A stretch of 11,672 bases of DNA from an uncultured Collinsella sp. (GTDB taxonomy: Bacteria > Actinomycetota > Coriobacteriia > Coriobacteriales > Coriobacteriaceae), in contig CAAFPY010000037.1 of NCBI GenBank assembly GCA_900764955.1, positions 1 to 11,672 of the forward strand. Direction: 5' to 3'. Below the pieces are notes generated by a model. That model saw nothing but the letters and a program-made list of their open reading frames with translations. It did not search any database and was not told where the DNA came from. Positions 1 through 5,643 of the stretch are shown here, in pieces (the stretch's first letter is position 1; each line of letters begins with the position of its first letter). A program made the position numbers and the translations under genes.

Positions 1-1
1 C

Positions 2-49
2 AGGGCGATATACGCCGTGATGCGCGACCGGGTGCCCTACCGGGAGTAG
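2..49 (+). CDS. 3' end of a probable IS110-family transposase (partial)
   Basis: An open frame enters from the window edge and ends at a TAG at 47-49. The visible residues are RAIYAVMRDRVPYRE. A basic/aliphatic helix followed by 'AVMRDxxPY' and a stop resembles the extreme C-terminus of IS110/IS1111-type DEDD transposases. The assignment rests on only 15 residues and on memory of the family. The short AT-containing stretch after the stop, with a TTGACA box, fits the right end of such an element. It could instead be an unrelated gene. The rest of the element lies upstream of the window. Confidence 0.5.
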   Translation, partial: RAIYAVMRDRVPYRE

Positions 50-91
50 CGTCGAAGGTTGACAAAACTATAGGAACACCCAACGACTAAG
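50..91 (+). mobile_element. possible right end of the IS110-like element
   Basis: These 42 bases separate the transposase-like stop from the hypA stop codon. They contain a perfect -35-type hexamer TTGACA at 59-64 with no obvious -10 at normal spacing before hypA. In the IS110 group, the right end is known to carry a -35 that makes a promoter when the excised circle joins it to a -10 in the left end. The sequence fits that arrangement, but the element's boundary cannot be fixed from one side. There are no terminal inverted repeats to find, as expected for IS110. Confidence 0.3.
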
Positions 92-520
92 TTAGGCGAT
101 GTGGAGGGGGTTGGCGGCGTCGACGGCATCGGGGGCATCGGATAGGCCGTCGGGGGCAGCGTCTGTCGGGTCCTCGTCGGGGGTCTCGATCTGCTTGATC
201 ATGACCTCCTGGCCCTGCAGCAGATAGGTCTCGCCGCTACCGCAATGGGGGCAGGTCTTGCCGTGCTCGACCGTCGCGTAGTCGCAGCCGCACGCCTCGC
301 AATGCGTCACGGCCTCGACAGGCTCCACAATAAGCTCCGCGCCCTGCGTGATAGGCTTTTTATCTGCCGCCCAGCGCCAAGCATCAAGCAGCAGATCGGG
401 AACGACGCCCGAGACCTCGCCCAGGAGCAGCGTCACGCTCGAAACGCGACTCACGCCATTGGCGCGCGCCACATTCTCGACATCGCGAATGATGTGATAG
501 ACGATTCCTAATTCATGCAC
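92..520 (-). CDS. hypA: HypA, hydrogenase/urease nickel metallochaperone
   Basis: HypA delivers nickel in the cytoplasm, with HypB, to the large subunit of [NiFe]-hydrogenase. The start is a GTG at 518-520, which gives the invariant N-terminus MHE; His2 is the nickel ligand, so this start is firm. The SD-like GGAAG lies just upstream. The structural zinc site is seen as C74-x2-C77 (plus C79) and C90-x2-C93. The fold core ends near residue 111. Residues 112-142 are an extra Asp/Pro/Ala-rich acidic tail, since the family is usually about 113-120 residues. No other hyp or hydrogenase gene is in the window. The gene lies downstream of, and co-oriented with, the large oxidoreductase, but 190 bases separate them, so co-transcription is uncertain. 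The 3' end abuts the presumed IS end. Confidence 0.95.
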   Translation of the reverse strand: MHELGIVYHIIRDVENVARANGVSRVSSVTLLLGEVSGVVPDLLLDAWRWAADKKPITQGAELIVEPVEAVTHCEACGCDYATVEHGKTCPHCGSGETYLLQGQEVMIKQIETPDEDPTDAAPDGLSDAPDAVDAANPLHIA

Positions 521-528
521 TTTTTCTT

Positions 529-550
529 CCGCCGTTCTAACGAACGGCGG
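529..550. repeat. perfect hairpin abutting the hypA ribosome binding site
   Basis: CCGCCGTTC (529-537) and GAACGGCGG (542-550) form a 9-bp perfect inverted repeat with a 4-base loop. On the hypA strand the 3' arm runs directly into the GGAAG Shine-Dalgarno, so folding would bury part of it. No T-run follows on the hypA strand, so it is not a standard terminator for the upstream gene. It may tune hypA translation, act as an intercistronic processing or stability hairpin, or serve as a DNA-level operator. Confidence 0.6.
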
Positions 551-601
551 TCGACTTGACGCTGCGCGAGCCCCAGACGGACGATCTGCCTTTCAATCGT
601 C

Positions 602-626
602 GGGCATGGGCAAAAGCCCTATGCCC
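602..626. repeat. bulged hairpin between the oxidoreductase gene and hypA
   Basis: GGGCATGGGC (602-611) faces GCCC-T-ATGCCC (616-626) across an AAAA loop: a 10-bp stem with one bulged base. It lies in the 190-base spacer downstream of the oxidoreductase stop. Neither strand carries a run of T after the stem, so it is at best a weak or Rho-type end, or an mRNA 3'-end stabiliser. Nothing else recognisable lies in 551-710; I see no clear promoter for hypA there. Confidence 0.45.
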
Positions 627-710
627 TCCTCTTTCAAGGCACCTCGCCACGCCTGGGACTCGCTCGCTGTCCAACCGTTCTCTACGCCGTTCTCTTGTTT
701 GTTGCGTTTT

Positions 711-3488
711 TTATTTCTTCCCAAATTTGATTTTGATCGCACGCTTCAAAGCGTACTTGCCGAGGCTGGGGAGCTTTTGCTCGTATTTGACCATCGTGGA
801 GCACTCGGGGCGGTCGCGATCCAGATGGATGGCGTCAAACGCACACTTGGTGGTGCACAGGCCGCAGCCGATGCACTTGTTGGGGTCGACGATCGAGGCA
901 CCGCAGCCCAAGCAGCGAGCGGTCTCGGCGCGCACCTGCTCCTCGGTAAAGGTCTCGACGTACTCGCTAAAGGGCGCAGCCTTCTCGCGCTCGCGGTCGA
1001 CACGTGCCACCTCGCGGCTTGCGTTGTCATAGCTCTCAATCACAACATCGTCGCGGTCAAGCGCGGTGTAGCGGCGCTGGTTGCGGCCGATGGTGAGCGT
1101 GGACCCCGGCTGCACAAAGCGATGGATGGACACGGCGGCCTCGTGGCCGGCGGCGATGGCATCGATGGCAAAACTCGGACCGGTGTAGACGTCGCCGCCC
1201 ACAAAGATGTCTGGCTCGGCGGTCTGGTAGGTCTGAGGATCGGCAAGGGCACCCTGACCGCGGCCAAGCTCCACCTTGGAGCCAGCCAGCAGGTCGCCCC
1301 ACACAATGGACTGGCCAATCGACATGACGACACGGTCGGCATCGACACGACGCAGATCGTTCTCATCGTACTCGGGCGCAAAACGGCCCTCGTCGTCAAA
1401 GACACGCGTGCAGCGCTTGAAGGTGATGCCGCGCACATGACCGGCCTCGTCCAGGTGAACCTCCTTGGGGCCCCAACCGTAGCTGATGTGCGCGCCGTCC
1501 TCGATGGCCTCGCGACGATCTTCCTCGCTGGCAGGCATCTGGGCCTCACTCTCCAGGCAGAACATCTCAACGTGCTCGGAACCCAGACGGCAGGCGTTGC
1601 GGGCAACGTCGATGGCCACGTTGCCGCCGCCCACCACAATGGTGCGGCCGGACAGGGTATCGATCTTGCCGCTGTTAACCTCGCGAAGGAAGTCTACGGC
1701 CACGGTCACGTCCTCGGCATCCTCGCCCGGAATGCCGACAAGGCGGCCTCCTTGGCAGCCAATAGCCACGTAGAAGGCCTTAAAGCCCTGCGCGCGCAGC
1801 TCGTCGAGCGTCACATCGCGACCGACCTCCACGCCATAGCGGAACTCGGCACCCATCAGGCGAATAACCTCAACCTCGGCCTCGATAACGTCCTTCTGCA
1901 GCTTAAAGCTCGGAATGCCATAGGTGAGCATGCCGCCCGGGCGCTCGTTTTTCTCGAACACGACGGGCTTGTAGCCCTTCTCGGCCAGATAGAAGGCGCA
2001 GGACAGACCGGCCGGACCGGCGCCGATGATGGCGATCTTCTGGTCGAAGCCGCCGGCACGCGTCGGGGTCACCACAGGTGGGACATAGCGAGTCGCGGCA
2101 TCCAGATCGCGCTGGGCGATAAACTTCTTGACCTCGTCGATGGCCACGGCCTCGTCCACGCGACCGCGGGTGCAGGCATCCTCACAGCGGCGGTTGCACA
2201 CACGGCCGCAGATAGCGGGCAACGGGTTCTCGCGCTTGATGAGCGCCAACGCCTCGTCATAGCGGCCCTGCGCCGCGAGCTTCAAATAGCCCTGAACGGC
2301 AACGTGCGCGGGGCAGGCCGTCTTGCAGGGAGCGGTGCCGGACTCATGCGTCTCGATACGGTTGTCGTTGCGGTAGTTGGGCGACCACTTGGTGTGGTCC
2401 CACTTGGTGGCATCGGGCAGCTCCTGGCGCGGATACTCGGGCACCTGTCCGCCAGCCTTTTTGCTACAGAGCTTCTGGCCGAGCTTGGCGGCACCGGCCG
2501 GGCACACCTCAACGCAGCGACCGCAGGCCACGCACTTGTCCTTCTCGACCTTGGCGACATAGGCCGAGCGCGACAGGTTGGGTGTGTTGAACAGCTGCGA
2601 GGTGCGCAGGGCGTAGCACACGTTGACGTTGCAGTTGCAGATGGCGAAGATCTTGTTCTCGCCGTCGATGTTGGTGATCTGGTGCACAAAGCCGTTGTCC
2701 TCGGCCTGGCGCAAGATGTCGTAAACCTCATCGCGGGTCACGTAATGGCCACGATCGGTCTCGACCACGTAGTCGGCCATATCGCCCACGGCAATGCACC
2801 AGTCGGCGGGGTCGTCGGCGCAACCCTCACCCATCACGCGACGGCTCGCGCGGCAGCTGCAGGTGCTAGCGGCATATTTGCCATCGTATTTGTCGAGCCA
2901 ATGCTCGATATGCTCAATAGGCACCGACGTGCTCGCGGCGTCGATAGCCTTCTCGACCGGAATGACGTGCATGCCGATACCGGCGCCCCCGGGCGGCACC
3001 ATCGGCGTGGCGCGGGACAGCGGGCCCTTGGATGCCTGCTCAAAGAACTTGGCGTAGACCGGGTGTTCCTCGAGCTGGCTCACGCGCATGTTGAGGAACT
3101 CGGCAGAACCCGGCACCAGCATGGGCAGCACCCATTGCTTGGCGCGCTCGGGGTTTTCCCAGTTGTACTCGAGCAGACCCGTGTAGCTCATATCGTCGAG
3201 CATCTTCTCGATATCGGCCTCGGGCATGCCGGTGAGCTTGACCATCTCGGGCAGCGTATAGGGACGGCGCATCTTCATCTTGCAGAGCACTTCGGCCTGC
3301 TCGTCGGTTGCGGCCTCGGCAAACGACCAGTACTCGTAGCCCAGCAGCTCATCGCGATGCAGCAGGCGGTTGGTGCAGTGCTCGCACAGTTTGACGATGG
3401 CCTCGCGCGGATGCTCCGGCAGCGGCGGCACGAACTCCGAACCGATGTCGGGCTCGGTGTAGCTAATTCCCGGTCCGTTGAGAATCAT
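711..3488 (-). CDS. multi-cluster 4Fe-4S / FAD / NAD(P) oxidoreductase (GltD-like core)
   Basis: This is a 925-residue cytoplasmic electron-transfer flavoprotein. The start is ATG 3486-3488 with an AAGGGA Shine-Dalgarno. An in-frame extension back to 3674 would run through the regulatory region and was rejected. Domains: residues 30-300 are a Cys-containing N-terminal region (C35/C38; C210, C212, C223, C231; C284, C286, C291). A classic 4Fe-4S motif is C319-x2-C322-x2-C325-x3-C329. Residues 385-460 are the cysteine domain found in GltD and dihydropyrimidine dehydrogenase (C388, C392, C427, C431, C435, C439). The FAD Rossmann motif GAGPAG is at 489-494 and the NAD(P) Rossmann motif VVGGGNVA at 618-625. 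FAD-binding GGD is at 764-766. The C-terminal ferredoxin region has C859-x2-C862 and C872-x2-C875-x2-C878-x3-C882. The core is well supported, but the electron partners and substrate are unknown. It is divergent from tetR and DUF5692 and probably controlled by that regulator. Confidence 0.9.
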   Translation of the reverse strand: MILNGPGISYTEPDIGSEFVPPLPEHPREAIVKLCEHCTNRLLHRDELLGYEYWSFAEAATDEQAEVLCKMKMRRPYTLPEMVKLTGMPEADIEKMLDDMSYTGLLEYNWENPERAKQWVLPMLVPGSAEFLNMRVSQLEEHPVYAKFFEQASKGPLSRATPMVPPGGAGIGMHVIPVEKAIDAASTSVPIEHIEHWLDKYDGKYAASTCSCRASRRVMGEGCADDPADWCIAVGDMADYVVETDRGHYVTRDEVYDILRQAEDNGFVHQITNIDGENKIFAICNCNVNVCYALRTSQLFNTPNLSRSAYVAKVEKDKCVACGRCVEVCPAGAAKLGQKLCSKKAGGQVPEYPRQELPDATKWDHTKWSPNYRNDNRIETHESGTAPCKTACPAHVAVQGYLKLAAQGRYDEALALIKRENPLPAICGRVCNRRCEDACTRGRVDEAVAIDEVKKFIAQRDLDAATRYVPPVVTPTRAGGFDQKIAIIGAGPAGLSCAFYLAEKGYKPVVFEKNERPGGMLTYGIPSFKLQKDVIEAEVEVIRLMGAEFRYGVEVGRDVTLDELRAQGFKAFYVAIGCQGGRLVGIPGEDAEDVTVAVDFLREVNSGKIDTLSGRTIVVGGGNVAIDVARNACRLGSEHVEMFCLESEAQMPASEEDRREAIEDGAHISYGWGPKEVHLDEAGHVRGITFKRCTRVFDDEGRFAPEYDENDLRRVDADRVVMSIGQSIVWGDLLAGSKVELGRGQGALADPQTYQTAEPDIFVGGDVYTGPSFAIDAIAAGHEAAVSIHRFVQPGSTLTIGRNQRRYTALDRDDVVIESYDNASREVARVDREREKAAPFSEYVETFTEEQVRAETARCLGCGASIVDPNKCIGCGLCTTKCAFDAIHLDRDRPECSTMVKYEQKLPSLGKYALKRAIKIKFGKK

Positions 3489-3581
3489 GGTTGTCCCTTC
3501 TCTTGCCACAGCCCGGCGAGGCCGCGGCACCCCTCTTTTTTTGCAGGCCGGGCATGCCCCCATGCCGTTCACCCGCCATTG

Positions 3582-3596
3582 TTGACATTGTGTCAA
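3582..3596. promoter_or_regulatory. palindromic operator 1 (TetR-type)
   Basis: TTGACA-TTG-TGTCAA is a perfect 6-bp-arm palindrome with a 3-base centre. It has the same architecture and nearly the same arms as the palindrome 23 bp away. Two equal sites between divergent genes, one of which encodes a TetR regulator, point to that regulator's binding sites. Confidence 0.65.
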
Positions 3597-3598
3597 AA

Positions 3599-3629
3599 AT
3601 AGTATTGACGAACCGTCAACAATATTCAA
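3599..3629 (-). promoter_or_regulatory. candidate promoter of the oxidoreductase gene
   Basis: On the minus strand a TACTAT -10 (3604-3599) has a TTGAAT -35 (3629-3624) at 19-bp spacing. The spacing is long, so this is a moderate match. What supports it is its position: the palindrome at 3605-3619 exactly fills the gap between the two boxes, and the palindrome at 3582-3596 lies just past the -10. A regulator bound there would block polymerase. The predicted leader to the ATG at 3488 is about 100 bases. Confidence 0.4.
3605..3619. promoter_or_regulatory. palindromic operator 2 (TetR-type)
   Basis: TTGACG-AAC-CGTCAA is a perfect 6-bp-arm palindrome with a 3-base centre. It lies 23 bp (about two helical turns) from operator 1, centre to centre, and between the candidate -35 and -10 of the oxidoreductase promoter. 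Confidence 0.65.
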
Positions 3630-3634
3630 GACTG

Positions 3635-3650
3635 TTAGGCGAACGGTCAA
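3635..3650. promoter_or_regulatory. degenerate third operator half-site
   Basis: Read on the minus strand, TTGACCGTTCGCCTAA shares one intact TTGAC arm and the GTTCG core of operator 2, with a decayed other arm. It sits 28 bp before the tetR start, where it could serve autoregulation. It is weaker evidence than the two perfect sites. Confidence 0.35.
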
Positions 3651-3677
3651 GCAAAAGAGGATGAAAGGCGGCAAAAC

Positions 3678-4340
3678 ATGGGCAACAACACAGCAGATAC
3701 CTCTGTAGTCGACGCCGCCCCCGCACCTGATAGCGCGGCAAAGCGCTTGACGGGCGACGAGCGCCGTCGCGAGATCCTCGCCGCCGTGCGCGCCGTGAGT
3801 TCCGAGCTGGGCGTGTCACATCTATCCGTCTCGGCCGTGACCAAACGAGCCGGCTGCACGCGCTCACTGTTCTACCACTACTTCGCCGACATGGACGCCG
3901 CCGTCACCGCCGTTATGGACGAGGCGATCGACGGCTTTATCGCCGAGCTCGAGCAGTGGAACGCCAGCCGCACGGTTGGCGACATCGAGGGGGCGCTCGA
4001 CACCGTCGCCCCGCTCTTTAAGCGCCTGGTCGCCAGCGGCCACGAACTGCCGAGCACCCTGACCTCCAGCAGCGGCGCGCTCTACGGCGGCTTTTTGCAC
4101 AACGTGGTCCAACGCGTGGCGCAGTATATCTGCGACACCACCGTGGTGGATTTTGTCGCCCATCATGAGCTACGCATCGACCATGTCTACGAGACGTTCT
4201 ACACCCTCATCATGGGGTTGTTGATGTATATCCGCACGCACCCCGATGTGCCCGACGAGACAGTCAAGGAAATCATCGCCTCGACACTCCACATCGAGGG
4301 CTATACCGCCAAGTATCCGGAGCGCAAGCCCCAGAACTGA
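3678..4340 (+). CDS. TetR/AcrR-family transcriptional regulator
   Basis: This 220-residue protein has the typical TetR length and layout. Residues 1-25 are a disordered Ala/Pro-rich leader. Residues 28-75 form the DNA-binding three-helix domain, with the turn-recognition segment 'LSVSAVTKRAGCTRSLFYHYF' (split about residue 59) matching the family pattern SVxxIAxxAGVxxxxxYxxF. The rest is the helical ligand-binding/dimerisation half, and no ligand can be inferred from it. The start at 3678 has a GAAAGG Shine-Dalgarno nine bases upstream. The gene is divergent from the oxidoreductase and 63 bases ahead of DUF5692, so it probably forms an operon with DUF5692 and represses both directions through the palindromes at 3582-3619. 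Confidence 0.9.
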   Translation: MGNNTADTSVVDAAPAPDSAAKRLTGDERRREILAAVRAVSSELGVSHLSVSAVTKRAGCTRSLFYHYFADMDAAVTAVMDEAIDGFIAELEQWNASRTVGDIEGALDTVAPLFKRLVASGHELPSTLTSSSGALYGGFLHNVVQRVAQYICDTTVVDFVAHHELRIDHVYETFYTLIMGLLMYIRTHPDVPDETVKEIIASTLHIEGYTAKYPERKPQN

Positions 4341-4357
4341 CGACATTTGGCCAAACT

Positions 4358-4385
4358 GCCCGCGATCGGAAGGGGGGCCGCGGGC
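4358..4385 (+). repeat. hairpin in the tetR-DUF5692 spacer
   Basis: GCCCGCG (4358-4364) and CGCGGGC (4379-4385) form a 7-bp GC stem with a 14-base loop. It ends about six bases before the AAAGGAG Shine-Dalgarno of DUF5692. A 10-base palindrome, TTTGGCCAAA, precedes it at 4346-4355. No T-run follows, so it is not a typical terminator. It may insulate or attenuate the downstream gene, or separate expression levels of regulator and target. Confidence 0.4.
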
Positions 4386-4403
4386 GTGTGAAAGGAGAGC
4401 AGC

Positions 4404-5411
4404 ATGCTGTTCGATGTTTGGGGTAGCGATACCCTTATCCACTGGGCCGGCTGGGCCATGGTCTTTATTGGCCTGATCGTGCTCAACGAGGTCGGCCGCC
4501 GCACCAAGCTGGGCGCGGCAATCATCTTTGGCGTGGCTCCGCTGGCCATGACCATCTACTGCGTCGCCATCGCCATCGGCGTTTCGCAGGGCGCCGAGTG
4601 GGCGCTCACCAACCCCACCCATGTGTACCAGAACAGCTGGTTCCACTACGCCAAGGTCTACGCGGCGTTGGCCGGTTGCTGGGGCTTCATCGCCATTAAG
4701 TATCAGTGGGGCAAAATCGGCAAGGCACACTGGTTCCGCGCGTGGCCGTTTGTGATCGTCGCCATCAACATCATGATCGCCGTCGTGTCCGACTTTGAGA
4801 GCGCCTATCACTTCTTTGTCCTGGGCCAGTCCACTTGGGTCACCTCCGAAGGTGCTACGCAACTTGCCGGCTGGAACAACGTGTTCAACGGCATCGCCGG
4901 TATCATCAACATCTTCTGCATGACCGGTTGGTGGAGCGTCTACGCCTCCGAGGACAAGACCGACATGCTGTGGCCCGACATGACCTGGGTCTACATCATC
5001 GCCTACGATATCTGGAACTTCTGCTACACCTACAACTGCCTGCCCACCCACTCCTGGTTCTGTGGCTTTGCGCTGCTGCTGGCGCCCACCGTCGCCGCCT
5101 TTATCTGGAACAAGGGCGGCTGGATTCAGAACCGCGCCTTTACGCTGGCCATTTGGTGCATGTTTGCCCAGGTGTTCCCGTTCTTCCAGGAGGAGTCCAC
5201 CTTTGTGACCCACTCCACGCTCGACCCCGTCGCCGCCACCGCGGTCTCGATCGCCGCGCTGATCGCCAACATCGCCGCGATCATCTACATCGCCTACCGC
5301 GCCAAGAAGCTCGGCCGCAATCCCTACAAGCAGGATGTCTTTGAGGGCACCAGCGATTGGGAGAAGGCTACCGCTCGCCGCGCCAAGGTGGATTACGCAC
5401 ACGCCGAGTAA
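4404..5411 (+). CDS. DUF5692-family polytopic membrane protein
   Basis: This 335-residue integral membrane protein was recognised as DUF5692, a family of unknown function common in gut anaerobes. Hydrophobic segments lie near residues 13-29, 36-60, 83-99, 112-129, 158-172, 193-211, 217-234, 244-260 and 274-298, so eight or nine helices. The tail after 300 is basic and cytoplasmic. It is unusually rich in Trp and Tyr; the stretch YDIWNFCYTYNCLPTHSWFCG (split over 201-221), with Cys207, Cys212, His216 and Cys220, and FFQEES at 260-265 look like functional motifs. The start has a strong AAAGGAG Shine-Dalgarno. It is probably co-transcribed with tetR and divergent from the oxidoreductase. Whether it transports a substrate or anchors or receives electrons is inference only. 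Confidence 0.88.
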   Translation: MLFDVWGSDTLIHWAGWAMVFIGLIVLNEVGRRTKLGAAIIFGVAPLAMTIYCVAIAIGVSQGAEWALTNPTHVYQNSWFHYAKVYAALAGCWGFIAIKYQWGKIGKAHWFRAWPFVIVAINIMIAVVSDFESAYHFFVLGQSTWVTSEGATQLAGWNNVFNGIAGIINIFCMTGWWSVYASEDKTDMLWPDMTWVYIIAYDIWNFCYTYNCLPTHSWFCGFALLLAPTVAAFIWNKGGWIQNRAFTLAIWCMFAQVFPFFQEESTFVTHSTLDPVAATAVSIAALIANIAAIIYIAYRAKKLGRNPYKQDVFEGTSDWEKATARRAKVDYAHAE

Positions 5412-5482
5412 CGCGCCCGGCGCAAACGCCGCTTGAATGTGAAGCAGCATAGCCGGCTCCGCGCAACTCAACGCATTGCAGA

Positions 5483-5522
5483 GCCCCCGGAATGTGATTC
5501 GTCCGCGTTCCGGGGGCCTTTT
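5483..5522 (+). terminator. Rho-independent terminator after DUF5692
   Basis: GCCCCCGGAA (5483-5492) pairs perfectly with TTCCGGGGGC (5508-5517) across a 15-base loop, followed by CTTTT. It lies 71 bases past the DUF5692 stop and ends the tetR-DUF5692 operon. Confidence 0.9.
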
Positions 5523-5525
5523 GCT

Positions 5526-5542
5526 GCCGCGAGGATGCGGCC
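5526..5542 (+). repeat. 17-bp direct repeat, copy 1 (intergenic)
   Basis: GCCGCGAGGATGCGGCC is repeated exactly at 5663-5679, inside the next gene. Each copy can also fold, as GCCGC pairs with GCGGC. The remainder of the intergenic stretch to 5643 is AT-rich around 5558-5610. I cannot pick a confident promoter in it. Confidence 0.6.
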
Positions 5543-5643
5543 GAACGATGCGCTCAGGTTAAATCGGATCTTATATTTCGTATGCGCTTTATATGGCTCC
5601 ATTTTTGGGTACAGTGTTGAGCCGATATTGCATTGGGGGATAT

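Noticed and set aside
529..550. The hypA-leader hairpin as a terminator for the oxidoreductase gene
   Set aside because: No T-run follows on the minus strand, and the stem runs into the hypA ribosome binding site.
606..3602. Very long open frame (998 codons) on the plus strand opposite the oxidoreductase
   Set aside because: It is the mirror frame of a GC-rich real gene. Its product is low-complexity Ala/Gly/Leu/His with no family resemblance, while the opposite strand has clear Fe-S and Rossmann motifs.
3489..3674. N-terminal extension of the oxidoreductase up to 3674
   Set aside because: The extra 62 residues run through the palindromic operators and the candidate promoter. The ATG at 3488 has a good Shine-Dalgarno and starts a sensible protein.
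4170..5471. 433-codon open frame on the minus strand opposite DUF5692
   Set aside because: It is a shadow frame with Gly/Asp/His-rich composition and no motif; the plus-strand frame is a clear membrane protein with a strong ribosome binding site.
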